This document shows positions 25,215 to 37,574 of a stretch of 64,000 nt of DNA, piece by piece; within the stretch, counting starts at the first letter, position 1, and every line of letters begins with the position of its first letter. Source of the DNA: Pomacea canaliculata. Lineage: Eukaryota > Mollusca > Gastropoda > Architaenioglossa > Ampullariidae. The DNA lies in assembly GCF_003073045.1 (NCBI RefSeq), contig NC_037593.1:15694735-15758734 (forward strand). The letters are read 5' to 3'. The translations under genes and the position numbers were made by a program. The notes under the pieces were generated by a model. That model made no database searches. It was not told where the DNA came from and was given only the letters and a program-made list of their open reading frames with translations.

Positions 25215-25465
25215 CCGTCCAGTCAGTCCACACCAATCTTTTTCAGTTTAGTTGAGACTAGTTCAATACAGTTAAGTCCTTGGCTGTGTACCCAGTCAGC
25301 CCAATCCAGTTAAGACCTGTTCATTCCAGTTCACTTCAGTCCAGTTAGTACCCTCAGCCAAGTCCAGTAAGTCCGATTCAGTAAGTCTAGTCCCGTCAGT
25401 CTAGTCCACTCCATTTCAGACTAGTTCAATCCAGTTAAGTCTAGTCGAGTAAGTCAGGTCCAATC
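25215..25465. repeat. Degenerate AGTCC-rich simple repeat downstream of gene C
   Basis: Loose 5- and 10-bp period built on CAGTC, AGTCC and CAGTT words, beginning directly after the poly(A) signal AATAAA at 25209. Comparable tracts follow gene D (31720-31960) and gene F (46265-46570). Too diverged for a fixed unit count. Confidence 0.7.
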
Positions 25466-25549
25466 CAAAACTTGGTTCACACATAGCTGTTATACCTTGG
25501 GTACAACGTCTATAGTTCACACTCTCCACACTTGTCATCTCCCTAACTT

Positions 25550-26545
25550 TACGAGTGGACGTCTGTGCTGCATACACCCACGGGTAGCCAGAGGTTGAGC
25601 ACACAAACCAAGGAAACATGGCAAAGGTCCGATAAGACTGACTGAGAAGCGCCTGCACAGTGTGGATAGCAGAAACGATAAAGAATACAAGTTCATAATA
25701 TATAATCTGCAACACTACTTAATTTTTGTTATTACAACAATTTCATACAACCTTCTACTAGTATACAATCTTGTCCACTAATCAGTTTCGTTAATCAAAA
25801 AGCAAAACAATCAACATACCAATTTCTATCATACCCTCCAATAACCAATACTAAGAGTTAAAAATGGTTTATTCACAGTTTACCTATAAACCAGCATGTT
25901 AAGACCAAAGTCAGCTCACTACACTAACACAGTCGCCCAGCACCCTCAACCCAGGGCGACGCACTGCGGTAACCAGTGTGGAGTCTTCATGTGTAACCCT
26001 GTGCGTAAATGAATAAATACACAAGGGAGGCAACACTGGAACCCTTAGGATTTTTTGATTACTTCCCTTTAAAGGTTGCAAAGTTCAACCAATCAGGTAT
26101 TTTCTCGTGTTAATCCGCGTGAAAGTTTGTTTACTTGAGCGCCATATTGACATTCGTTGCGGGTTACTCGATTTGACGTGAATTTGTACTCAAACAACCA
26201 AAAATGAGAAGAAAAACAGTAGGTAATATTAAAATTCAAAGGTATATTCTTGTAAAATATATGTCTGTTTTGTACTTTTGTATATATATATATTTTTAAA
26301 ATATTTTTTTGTGATTGTCGAACTTTTGACCTGCATCCTGATTTGTGAGTTCTCCGTCCTATACATGTACATTCTTTCAGTTGATTTTTCTACAACACAA
26401 CAAAACGTTTTTTTTTTAAGTACACGATGTAAATCTATTTTAAATGATCTGTAAAACGGAGTGTCACAGATAGTTGTTTTTATTGTAGGATATTAAATAT
26501 AAATTTTAAAAAATACGGTCGAAATTTCATTCGCGGTCAGTCACC
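25550..26545. repeat. Spacer module with a YY1-like site and short frame, copy 1
   Basis: Recurs at 38180-39110 and 46600-47620. It contains AAGGGAGGCAACACTGG facing ATTACTTCCCTT (a hairpin-like pair at 26024-26072), a YY1-core GCGCCATATTG (26149-26159) and a short frame starting MRRKTVGNIKIQR at 26203. The first 13 codons persist in all three copies but the frame then ends in AT-rich DNA. It may be the 5' end of a lost gene or element; I do not call a gene. Confidence 0.5.
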
Positions 26546-27165
26546 GCTGCGCTTAGTTCCCAAGATATCGGATCCACACAATCTGAAGAGCCTAACCTTT
26601 GACCTATCGCGCCGAGAGCTCGGCACCTATTTTATATGGTCCAAATATTCTAAATGGTCCAATGCGGCATAATCGGTCACCCATACCCAATATACTGTCG
26701 GACACGTGGCTTTGCTACATATGACAGTGTGTGTGTGTGTTTGTATGGAGACATACTTTCTTCACTGAAGTGTGCACAGAAAGAAGATAAATATTTATGA
26801 GCTCGCTCTCTCACACAAGCATGCACGCATTCATGCATGTAAACAAGATTGTTTACCTGCAGCTTTTGCTTTGCTCTGCTATAGAATTACAAACCTTTAG
26901 ACGCGAGCGCCGACACACGCAGGTAGTCATCACGTGACCTTGTGCTTGCTCACCTGTGTGCCAGGTGATTGTCGAAGGTATTTTTGTGCGCGGAAGGGTG
27001 GGGTTTGTTCAGGAGAAAAGATATGATAGTTTTGGGGAAATTTAGTTTGTTTTCTTTCAAAACACATTGATTTATATGTTACAAGATGGCGAGTTTTCTC
27101 TTCTGGAACAATCAACTCAGCATGTCTGAATATTACCGACGCTTCGCATGCTCTACTTATGGAAG

Positions 27166-27337
27166 GTGATTTTTTTTTTTTTGATGTGTTACCATAGACA
27201 GGTGTCCTTGAGATTGTTAAAAGGCTTGTGAATAATCCGATTAGTCAGAACGAGGGTGTGAACAAGAAGAGTCCGGGTGTCAGGTCTTATCTCCAGCAGT
27301 CGTTAAAAACGTAGATTACAAGTCTTTTATAAGGAAG
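27166..27337 (+). promoter_or_regulatory. Promoter cassette and leader exon of gene D
   Basis: X-box-like GTTACC-ATA-GACAGG (27188-27202, degraded second half), GTTAAAAG (27216-27223), and a leader ending GGAAG|GTAAGT (exon end 27337). A T run replaces the GTTTGTT stretch seen upstream of the X-box in other copies. Confidence 0.45.
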
Positions 27338-28119
27338 GTAAGTTTGATTTTATTTCATATTTTTGAACGTTGACCATAGACTTTTTTCATTAAACAACAG
27401 TTCTGGAGACAGAGAAGTTTTTTTCAAAATGGAAAATTAGTTGTTTTATTTTTTACCCAGTTGTTTACTTACATTGCAAGAAAAAAATATCTGCAGCATT
27501 TTAATATTACATGAAAGGTAAACGTTGTTAATTACTGTGAAATCTTAAATGTCTTTTCAAACATTGCTCATTAAATTTATTACCATTCCTCTTTTCTTTG
27601 CTGGTGTCTCTTTTATTCCTACGCTACATCCCTCCATCCATCTCTCCATCAATCCTTACAACCATAAAGGGGGTCGCTCATCCGATACCGATATTGGTCC
27701 CTTACATATCTGCCTCCCCAAATATCTGTGGACTGCTCGACCTGTCGTTCTGAGAGAACACGCCCCGCTGCCAGAACAGAACGAAAAAAATATTTTAAAA
27801 AATGAAAGAATGAAAGAAGGATAGAGAAGGAAAAAAAGAGTGTCACCGTACACCTCACTACGTGGGTCCTCTTACCCGATACATTGGGAGGCACGTGCCT
27901 TTGTTACATTAGACTGAGAGCATAGATAAGGACGAGAAGATAGTAGCGAATAAATAACACAACATAATTCATCGTCTACAATACTACTTTATTAATACTT
28001 CTAGGATTAGTTACAATTAGTAACAATTAGTTACAAACGGCATATCTATCCTCGAGCTAAACTTTAAGCTCTAAAAGTATACTCCTGAGGAGCGTGAGTA
28101 CGCGCTTTATGAATTTCGC

Positions 28120-28120
<1 letters not shown>

Positions 28121-28204
<84 letters not shown>
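28121..28204. repeat. Trinucleotide microsatellite (ATT)28
   Basis: Perfect ATT repeat at the position that holds TTCTTA units ahead of gene C. The poly-asparagine frame on the minus strand is an artefact. Confidence 0.95.
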
Positions 28205-28205
<1 letters not shown>

Positions 28206-29103
28206 GTCTGCTTTTATGAGCTACATTTCTTACTTCCTCAGCTGAACTCTCGGCCCTACACAAGGGCCGACTACATCTCTGTCTCCACGAAGTGTCGTTT
28301 CATCCTAGTGAAGTTGCCTTTGTTTATTAAGTAAACGACTTTTTGTTATCGCTTTACATCACTGCTACCACCCTTGTGAAACCGCCATGAAAAAGCGTGT
28401 TTTCCCCCAGTTTCCTCCAGCTGTGGAGTGGGTTCCTGGTGTCATTGAGGGTTGGAGAAGACAAGGCAGCGAGGGACAGGAGATGGGTATCACCCACCCT
28501 TACAAAATAACTTGTCCCGATAGTGGGGCTTTAAGACGCCTTATCCCCTCGACTGTAAAGTCACAAAACGGCCGTTTGTTCTTTCCTCCAAACCATCCTC
28601 TACTTTTTCTGCACAAACCTCCCGTCTCTCCTTTTTGCAGCTGTTTGTGTGTGTTTGCATGCATACCTTTGTTTAGTTTGTAACTAAGAACACATCCGCC
28701 TAACTCTGACTTTTTGTTCAACAACAACAAACATTAAGGAGTAGCTCACACTTTCAGCTTTCAAATGTAAGGGGAGCAGGTTACCCCACTTCTCTGGGAA
28801 CTGCATTGATTACCTTTTCGCACTAGTGCCACCCTGTTTTGAAGACCTTGTTTCCTCCCACCTGACTTGCCAACACCCAACCAGTCAGGTAACCTTCAAG
28901 CGCTGAACTGAACTTCCCTCTCAGTACAGCAGCATTGACAGTCTAGTGTGTCGTTTTGAGTCCAGGTCTTAAAGATCCTTTTATATTTCATTACTCTTTG
29001 GGTCCTAACTAGTCATCATCAACAACAACAATAACAACAACAAACAGTCCATTGCTGATGACAGAATCCTACTTTTGCCTCAGGACAAGGACCAACAGCT
29101 AAC

Positions 29104-30893
29104 ATGGGATTTAAGAAGCCTCACATCGTTGTTGTCTTTGGTCTCGTCGCCTTAGTCGTCGCGCTCATATGTCAAATCATCGCCGTGGCGGCTACAGGCT
29201 GGTACACAGTAAAAAACACTGATGACACCTACGGGCTCTGGGGCATTTGTACTCAGGGTGTTTGCTTGGACTACATGTGGGCGGATGGTTCGTAGCTTGT
29301 GGCGTGCACACACATACACATAAAAAAATATATACTCGCGCGCGGACACACATTCACAATCCTCACAAACATGCGCGCGCATACACATATATTTACTGTA
29401 CTGTAGAGATTTGTACATGTTTGTCTTTTAGAGAAGTATTATGATCTTTGCTCTATAGATGCTTCAATATCTTTCTCCTATACTCTTGTGTATTTTAGTG
29501 TTTGTTTCACAAATATGCGGGCTTTTATTTTAGAGACATGCGATTTTTTGTTGTATAGAGATGTGTAAACAATTTGTGTTGTAGAAAAGTGAGTATGATT
29601 CTATAGAGATATGTGTATGATTTTGACTATGTTATGAATACTGTTTATATAATTTTCTTAGTTTTATATAAATGTGAGTCATTTTGTTCTTCATAGACCT
29701 TTTCTCGTTATTCCATACACATACGTGTATAATTCTCTTTTTTTCCATAAGATGTGTTTTTAATTTTCTGTGGAAAGATACAATAAAAGCAACTCGAGCC
29801 TTCGCCCTCCTCGGCATTTTTTTCATCATCTTTTCTCTCACTGCTGGCATCCTCATCATGTTTATTGAGAAGTATGTGATGAACCTAATTGCTGGCGGGG
29901 TAGCCATCGCTGCAGGTATATATATATAATGTTTATCTGCCTAGATTTAGGTACCTATGTATGTACATAAACATGTATGTCTGTGTGTATTCAGGAAGTC
30001 AATACTATTTAACTAATATATTAAAATGCAATACTATTTCACATTGTTACAAAAGTTCAACCCCTAAAATGGGCCATGGGGGTAAAATAACTTTCCTTAT
30101 TCTTGTTCTCTGGCTACATTTGTTGAAATTATGTGGCATGAAGTGTCCATAAATGCAGCTAAAAGTATAACTGCTTATTTGGTTCTTCTGTAATTACATT
30201 GTTAGTGTGACATCCAGCCGTCCGATGGGAGTCATGTTAGGACAAACAAGTACAGCAGTTAGTACTGCTATCAAAGAAAACCCACAGCACTGGTTCATTA
30301 ATACTGTTTATTTATACATTTCAAAATGAAATTTTTATCAGCGGATTATGGCATTGGAAGCATATTTAACGAAGAATCTTTCTTCGTCCACACGACAACC
30401 ATCAGATACCATAATTTATATTTTTCTCTCAAGTCCTCCATTTTTCGCGTATGCCAAAAAGACGTTGACGAAGAACACTGTTTGACAGTAATGTTACTTC
30501 AGTTCTGAACAAACAGACTTTATTTTGTTGGATTATCTTTTTCCTATTAAATATTGTCATCCATTATGCAAATGAACGTCTAGGATACAATAGATATAAA
30601 CAAAGATATAAATGTAGGCTTAATGAAAAAGGTGATATAGAGACAATTACAACTAACAAATTATTGCAAAATTATTTGTTTCAGGTGTATTTGTGGTGGT
30701 CGGTATTGCCATCTTTCTTGGCTACCATCTTCACGATAAAATTACTGCGGATACTCTGCACTACTTCCAGCTGTCCTACTGCTTCGCTCTTTCAATTGTC
30801 GCCTTTGTCTTGTGCCTCGCCTCTGGCATCGCCTTCTTCCTCGCAACATCCTTTGAGGACCCTGGATCCTACCTCATTCCTTCAAAATTCTAG
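29104..30893 (+). CDS. Gene D: claudin-like four-pass membrane protein, type III
   Basis: Exons 29104-29287, 29778-29915 and 30685-30893, phase 1, encode 176 residues from MGFKKPHI. GLW is at 44-46 with Cys49 and Cys54; the first loop is almost that of F and unlike C. Both borders of intron 1 are weaker than in C and F: donor GTTCGT instead of GTGCGT, and acceptor GGAAAG instead of TCACAG or TGACAG, so splicing may be inefficient. The tail ends SYLIPSKF because a small deletion altered the reading relative to F. A second copy of the last coding stretch follows at 30960. Poly(A) signal AATAAA at 31299-31304. Confidence 0.78.
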
Positions 30894-31117
30894 CAAAGCA
30901 TACAGCATACATTCAATCGAGACATTCATCCTTTCATTCCTTTGAAAGAATTGAAAGAAGCCTTTGTCTTGTGCATCGCTTCTGGCATCGCTTTCATCCT
31001 CGCAAGATCCTTTGAGGACCCTGGATTACGTATCCTACCTCATTCTCTCAAAATCCTGGCAAAGCATATAGCATAGAGCAAATCCAGACATTCATCCCTT
31101 GAAAGAATTGAAAGAAG
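30801..31117 (+). repeat. Tandem duplication of the 3' end of gene D exon 3
   Basis: Bases 30801-30959 and 30960-31117 are direct copies, offset 159 bases. Each holds the end of membrane segment 4, the tail and the start of the 3' UTR. The first copy is used by gene D. The second encodes a tail like that of F (SFEDPGLRILPHS then up to KHIA) but has no good acceptor and lies after the stop, so it is an untranslated relic. Confidence 0.8.
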
Positions 31118-31535
31118 AGATATTCACCTTTTTTTTTTTTTTTTTACTGGGATGTTACTTTCTCGCTGTTGCACAATAATCTTGTTGTCTCGCCACATTT
31201 TCTTGTTTTATTAGATTGGGAATTTCAAGGACTGAAACGAATGCGATTTGGTTTGACATCAGTTGAAGTTGTGGCTCCTTCAGAATTATGCATTTCGTAA
31301 TAAAGGTCTTTGAAAATCCGGTGTACATCTGTGTGCGTTTATGTCTGAGAACATTTTCCCATCTGTAACATCAGTATGAAGCAGCTGCTTATGTCAAACA
31401 CCAGACGGAGTGAGTATCGCTGATATCACACAGAGTTCTGTTAATATCCTCGAGCTACCTTGATTGAATGTAATAATCTAAATGGTGTGCATATATTTTT
31501 TTAGTGCTGACATCTCCAGGAGGAAGAGTATAAAA

Positions 31536-31719
31536 CAGTGGAGCCCAACCTTTTCTCTCCCGAGGGCCACACTGGACACGATGTAAAATCTGGAGGGTTA
31601 GAATAAGGAGGATATGCCAGAAGCAGGATGTTAAATATGAAATTGTGTTGTGCTCGTTAAAACTAGCGTGCCAGTTGAGGCACCTTCGTGGTATATGGCA
31701 TGCGGTTGGTGGACCCCTG
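31536..31719. mobile_element. hAT-like MITE remnant
   Basis: Starts CAGTGGAGCCCAACC and ends GGTTGGTGGACCCCTG, imperfect inverted ends of hAT type, with GAGGGCCACACTGGACA inside. I see no 8-bp target duplication, so boundaries may be eroded. A related end piece (CGGTTGGTGAACTCTGG) lies at 46269-46285 after gene F. Confidence 0.5.
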
Positions 31720-31960
31720 GTCTAGTCCCATTCAGTCCTGTCCAGTCCAATGCACTAAGTCCAATCTAGTTCAGTCTAGTTCAGACTAGCTCAATCCATC
31801 TCAGTCCAGTTAAGACCAGTTTAGTCCAATCGAGTTGAGTCCAGTTTAGTCTAATTCAGTTCCGCTCCGTCCTGTCCAATCTAGCTCCGTGAAGATTAGA
31901 CCAGATCTGTCCAGTTTCGTCCAGGCAGTAAACTCAGTCCAGTCAGTCTTGTTCCAATTG
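31720..31960. repeat. Degenerate AGTCC-rich simple repeat downstream of gene D
   Basis: Same loose CAGTCC/AGTTC word pattern as after genes C and F, here bounded by two hAT-like remnants. Confidence 0.7.
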
Positions 31961-32125
31961 TGCTCAACATTTTGTCGTCCGAGGGCCGCACTGGACATGA
32001 TATAAAATCACTCGGACTAGAACAGCGATTTTGACAGAATCTTGATGTTAAAAAAAAGAAATTATATTGTGTCTTGTTAAAAGAGCGGGCCGGTACGGAT
32101 GTAGCCCGTAGTTTGGGCATCACTG
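31957..32125. mobile_element. hAT-like remnant with one clear end
   Basis: Right end GTAGTTTGGGCATCACTG reads in reverse as CAGTGATGCCCAAAC, a typical hAT terminus. GAGGGCCGCACTGGACATG inside matches the element at 31536. The left end near 31957 is degraded. Contains no intact gene. Confidence 0.45.
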
Positions 32126-32594
32126 ATACAAAAGGTCTAGTGTGGTGCAGCTTATTTGTCTCCGGTTTCTCTTTGTTTATCTTGCTTATTTAGTTCGACA
32201 TGAGGTTCTTGGAGACGCCTTTCTTATCACATATTCATTATTGAAGAGTTTAGCTGAAACTCTATTTGGAACTATTTGTCTGCTAAACTCATTTCACACT
32301 CTCCATACTTGTCAGCTTCTACAATCTAATTTTAGGAGTGGACGTCTGTGCTGCATACACCCAGAGGTCCGATGTGACTGACTGAGAAGCGCATGCAGCC
32401 TTAAACTTAAACTTAGAAGTACTGGGCAAAGTCGACACACAGAATATCAAAAATACTCTCCATAAAAGGAAACATTCAAGATTCTTACGATATTCTTCAA
32501 TCTCTTGGTAGGAAGCAATACTTTCTTTTTTTGAAACTGCAGACAACGACACATTTACACGTGTAAACATTCACAAAAGTCTGCGCTGTTATGA

Positions 32595-34345
32595 CTGGTA
32601 ATGGTCTCATCGACACGGAGACAGACGGACAGACTGGGGATATCGAGAAAAAGACTAAGCTGCGAGAGAAACACAGAAACGCACACACACACACACGCAC
32701 AGACACAAGGTATCTCAAGTACCTGTGTGATTGCGATATCTGTGCTTGTACTTGCTTCATGCACCTATAAACAAAGACAAGTGACAGCGTGCAACCTAGT
32801 AACTCAGATGTCGGGATCCCGGCTGTTGCTCCTACGTGACTAACACCCTTTCATATACATCCAGGAGACCAGGATAAGATAGTTCAAATAGAGGAAAGCA
32901 TGAGATACGGGTATATCCACCCTCTATCCTAGCAGCCCTGTCATAGTACACGCTTTCACGCAAACTAAATTCCTAATAACTGTAAAGGAATTTAAAGCTG
33001 GTCAACTGCTTGCAAACGGCATTTCTTTTGTACAACAACCCAGTCTAATGAATGTTCTGGTTACTGTTACTCATTGAATATAATGTTGTGGAAACTCGTG
33101 GACATGCGCACTCGACTCACAGTGCGTGGGTCTGCTTTCTTACAAGGTTGTTTCGAGAAAAAGAAATAAATGTAATCGTGATATCGCTCGTTCCATAGCC
33201 TCGTCGTTATCACCAGGACACGTCAGCTCATGTCTACATTCTCATTCTCACTGACTTGTCCAAGGAGTTAAAGGATTACAGACAAGGGTTAACCTGAAAA
33301 AGAGGAGCTATGATTTTGATGTTAGTTTTCCTTAGACGACCGTGTGCAGGTGCCAAACTATCTTATCACAATCACAAAAACTTAAAACAAAGTAGTTATC
33401 GTCTAACACGTTGCCTTCCTGTTGCTTCACTGTGTTATGTTTGTTGATTGCGTTTCCATGGACATGTTTACTGAGACCAATAAAAGGCTTCACGGCGTTC
33501 TAGGAGAACAGAAGTTTTTCGGATTCATTTGGCTATCAGGTGTCAATTAAGTGCTTTTGATAGAAAGTTTTTTTAAGGTAAGTTACCCTACTTATTTAAG
33601 TTGATTTCTAGATTTCTTTTGTTTTTGTTTACAAGCTGGTTTTTTAAATTAATTTCTACGTCTAAGCTGGATCATGCTGTCTTTTTCTTTTTCTTCACCT
33701 TTACAGACTGAATAATAAATATTAAATAATTAATCCAGAAAAATTTAACGCTAGAAATATAAAGTGTATGACTGGCAGTCACAAAGTGAGTCCTAACTCG
33801 GAGATACATCGTACATCAAGATGGGAACTACGAGAGACTTGAACACTTTGGTAGAAGGGTTGCCTTTCTGGGTTCAAGATCGTTTCATCCATCTCTTTTC
33901 TATCTTGCTACACTTAAGCCAGAAAAGGTATTCCACTGGCCTACAGAAATCATTGATAGAAATTTTTTTATAAAAACAAACACACCTTAGAAGGGAAAAA
34001 AACTATAAATATTAACCCACACCTGGAATGGAATCATGAGTAGAGCAGGGAAGTGAAGACTGAGTCGGACACTCAAACAGCCCACTACGACTGGAGACAT
34101 CGACATGCCGCGACTGTTGACCTCTGACCTGCTACTCATGACCTCACACATGTGGACTCGCAACGTGGAGAGATTGATAGATCTCAAAGTACTAGGGAAT
34201 CAGTTACAACTGCCAGAGATAATTTTATGTGCGTATGTGAGAGTTAACAGCCCTGCAACATTTGGAAGTACGGATAGCAGTGGTAACCTTTGTTGTATTT
34301 TGCATCCGTTGTATGTTTAGTAAATCTCTTTTCGGTCATATTTAC
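32595..34345. repeat. Segmental duplicate of the region upstream of gene G
   Basis: About 1.7 kb is collinear with 48110-49815 and visibly very similar, including CACA tracts, the promoter cassette (33452) and the start of the leader intron. Similarity ends near 34345, before any coding exon of a type I gene, and the sequence then changes to type II upstream DNA. The cassette therefore now lies ahead of gene E. Confidence 0.8.
33438..33577 (+). promoter_or_regulatory. G-type promoter cassette and leader exon ahead of gene E
   Basis: Degenerate X-box GTTTCC-ATG-GACATG (33452-33466), AATAAAAG (33479-33486) and a leader ending TTAAG|GTAAGT (exon end 33577). It is the near twin of the cassette of gene G (48922). 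It is the closest upstream cassette to gene E, whose own type II cassette is deleted; the resulting leader intron would be about 1.9 kb to the acceptor at 35487. Confidence 0.45.
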
Positions 34346-35493
34346 TTTGTTCATGTGTTCCGACTTTTTTTTTGTCCTCCTGTCTCGCATTGGTCATTAA
34401 AAATATCCCTTGGCGTTAGATAAAACAAAATACAAACAAACAAACAAGCAAAAGAACCTCAAACAAACTGAAGAGAAACTTTTTACTCGAAGTACTTTCA
34501 ATAATGTTATTACAGTGGACGGCGCCACGCTACCGGGGTTCGTTTCCAAGATACTGACTGCACAAAATATCTAGAGACTGCTTGACCCATTGCACCGATC
34601 GAACGTACCTCTCTTTCAGAATAGAAGGAAAGAAGAAAGACAGAGAGAATAAGAAAAGAGTGTGACTGGGCATTTCTCTACCCGGCATAACCCCATACCC
34701 AAAATAAAGGAGTCACGTGACTTTGTTACAAGTAACGGGCCTCCTCGTTGGGGGACATGCATATCTTTCTTTGTTACATGAATGCAGGTCTTTATTTCTT
34801 TCCATGTGTGCACGTCTCTCTATTTTAATAACTCTATCATTGTGAATCTGTACTGTAAGTTTTGAACTAGGTTTTTGTCATACAATAATAGATGACGAAC
34901 AAAGCTTTCCTTATCAATGCCCTGAACATGGAAACTTAAGACATCGATTCCTGCTTTTTACTGAAGAATTATTTTCTGAACTTTGAATATCGGTAATGTT
35001 TTGTTTGTTTTTTTGTTTTTTTTTTTTAAAGAAAACACAATTACAAGAATGGAGAAAGCTTTGAAAAGAGTTTATTTTTTACCTGGCCTTTTCTTTGTGT
35101 TATTTTTCAAATGTTTGCAGCACCTTGTTATCATTGAAATATAAATGTTAATGTTTACTGTTAAATTTAATTGCTTAAGATATAGAAGAATAACTTCTAA
35201 AATATTACTTATTCTTATTTTGCTTTTTTACTCTTTAGTTGTTTTTTTTAAAATTTTATGTCCATACATCTGAACAATCTTATTTGCTTTAGTCATTTTT
35301 TCGTTTATATTTATTTTCTATGAACTATTGAAAAACTTCCTTTGTAAGTTTATTATGACTATGTTAATCAAGTCTTAATGATAAATCCTGGCACCCTCGG
35401 TATGTATGTATAACCCCCCCCCAAAAAAAAAAGGCATAAACAGCACTTTAAAAATTTTAACCGGCTCTTGATTGTCGAAGACACTAGGGGAGG

Positions 35494-36896
35494 ATGCCCG
35501 TGTACCAGCCAAAGGTTCCTGTCTGTGTGGCCATCGGATGTAGCGCGGTGGCGTTGGTGTGCCAGTTCGTGGCTATGGTCGGAACCGGGTGGATGAAAAT
35601 GTTGGGGTCATCCCAGTATGGGCTGTTCTGTACTAGCGACATTTGTAATTTTGGTACTGGAGGTAAGTGTACATCAACTCGATCTAACATTTGTTATAGA
35701 TTCGTCTTCAGTGTCCATGATTATCAATACGTAAATTTGCATCCAACCTCTCAAAAGAAAAAAAAACAACTAAGAGAGACAGACACGGGAAAGAATGTGG
35801 GATAGAGATTAAAAACGAAACATAGAAGAGGAAATTAACAAAAACTAGGGAGAGAGAGAGAGCTTTGAAACCGTTAAGTACGAGAGGGAAATAGTACTAT
35901 GGTGTGAAGGCACTCCTGTCTAAAAAGCAAATGAGACAATTTTTAAACTCCTTTTTTAGACTTCATAATTTTTTATATTACCTTTTGATGAAGGCTGTCA
36001 GTATTTGGTTATTTGATAAACTCTAGTGCCTACTGAGGAGTTTCTGGACCTCAACACGTGATTTGTTTAGATGGTGGCTGGATAAAAGCTTGTCAGGCCT
36101 TCTCCATTCTGGCATTGCTGACTATTACCGCCAGTCTTGTTCTCGGAGTTGTCCCCATCTTTAAAGAAGACACACAGAAGCTGACACTTCTTGCTCGGTT
36201 TTGCAGTCTTGCCGCGGGTAGGATGTGAGAGGCTGATTTTCCTTTTTTCTCCCTCATCCCTCTCTTTCACAACTCTTTCTATATATATTTTTTTCTCATG
36301 TTATTCAGTAGTTTTTTTTCCAATTCCTTTCTTATGCCTCATTGTCTTAACGTTTTGCTTGTCTGTAAACAGGCGTGTCAGTTAATGCGACTGTATATTC
36401 GTGTGTCTATTGGGAGAAAACTTTCAAATGTTTATCAATTCTTTACATTATTTAGCAAGTGTTTGCTTTTGTATGTCTTGAAGAAAGAGAGGTGTTTGTA
36501 ACAGAAAGACTATGCTCGTTTTTCTCTGTATTCATGCCTAGGTACGTGTGCTCGTAGTTTTGCACATTGTGCACATTTGCTTGTGTGTATGTGGGCAAGT
36601 AACCTACTTTTTGTCCTGTAATTCGCTTTTCTTTAGCACTTGACAAACAATCTATGTGATAACGATATACAATATGAAAGAGGGTTGAAATAAAAGACAT
36701 GCTCAGTATGTTGATCTCTGTTTCTTTTCCAGCCGGTTGCGTGGCAGTGGAAGTAGGCGTGTTCCTTGGTAAAACTGTAGGAGATGTCATTCAACTTTAT
36801 CCTCTGCAATTTTACGGGTATTGCTTCTTCCTGTCAATCGTTGTTGGTATCTTGATGGTCGTGACCTCCATCCTTCATAAGCCAGAAGCGACCTAA
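35494..36896 (+). CDS. Gene E: claudin-like four-pass membrane protein, type II
   Basis: Exons 35494-35662, 36071-36217 and 36733-36896, phase 1, encode 159 residues from MPVYQPKVPV. Membrane segment 1 matches gene B except Val28 to Met, and exon 2 differs in only two residues (H to P, L to F). The first loop (MKMLGSSQYGLFCTSDIC) and the second loop (VGDVIQLYPLQ) differ sharply. The tail has three extra residues (EAT). Donor of intron 2 is GTAGGA rather than GTAAGA. The B-type promoter cassette is missing. The 3' UTR holds about 165 bases (about 37000-37180) that B lacks. Poly(A) signals at 37544 and 37558. Confidence 0.8.
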
Positions 36897-37574
36897 TTAT
36901 TCGCTTTTGGGGGACAATAGTGCGGATGGCACGTGTCACACGTGAGCACACTTACATCACTCTGGCTTTTAAATTTATTCTGTTGATAAAAATGTGGAAC
37001 AAATCATGTACTACCAAGACTCATTCTGTATTGTTCATTGTATTAATGTCGGCGAAAGGGACATCAAAGTGATTTCTTCTTTCCTTTTGAAACCGGATAA
37101 GAAACTAAGGAATGACCTCAATTGCATCATCATGTCTTTGTATGACGTCACGAACAACTAACCAATGTAGCCGGAAGTGCCATGACGAGTTGTGATCAAG
37201 AAAGCCGCGAGTCTAGTAAGGTTTTGCACTTAGACATAATTATTTAGTTCTGCCGGACTTTGTTTCTCTCGGGCTCTCTCACTTTCTCTATATGTATACT
37301 CTTATTTGCTCTGATTTTGCTTTTTTCTTTGTTGCACAATAACCTAGTTGTGGCATCACATTCTCATTTTATTAGATTGTGAATGTTAAGTGATTTTGAG
37401 TGGAGAGGAGTGATGTAGCTTTATCTTCCATGATCTGCACACCACTTTTCACTTTAGTGGACAGTTGAGGTAGGTGGAGCCTCCCGTGTGTGTTAAAGTG
37501 TGATGAATGTGTTGGCCACAGATAATCATTTATATATCCATGTAATAAATATATTCAAATAAAAATTAAGCTGT

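Larger units (their letters stand above)
26545..29083. repeat. Type III upstream module, copy 2 (gene D)
   Basis: Collinear with 19880-23003. E-box CACGTG at 26931-26936, YY1-like CAAGATGGCGAG at 27082-27093, promoter cassette at 27188. Lacks the 36-nt candidate exon: the sequence passes from GGGTCCTAACTAGT directly to a CAT/AAC tract near 29015. Confidence 0.7.

Noticed and set aside
25215-25465. Interstitial telomere or CRISPR-like array
   Set aside because: The period is loose, units are not identical, and the motif is not a telomere repeat; a CRISPR array is not expected in animal DNA.
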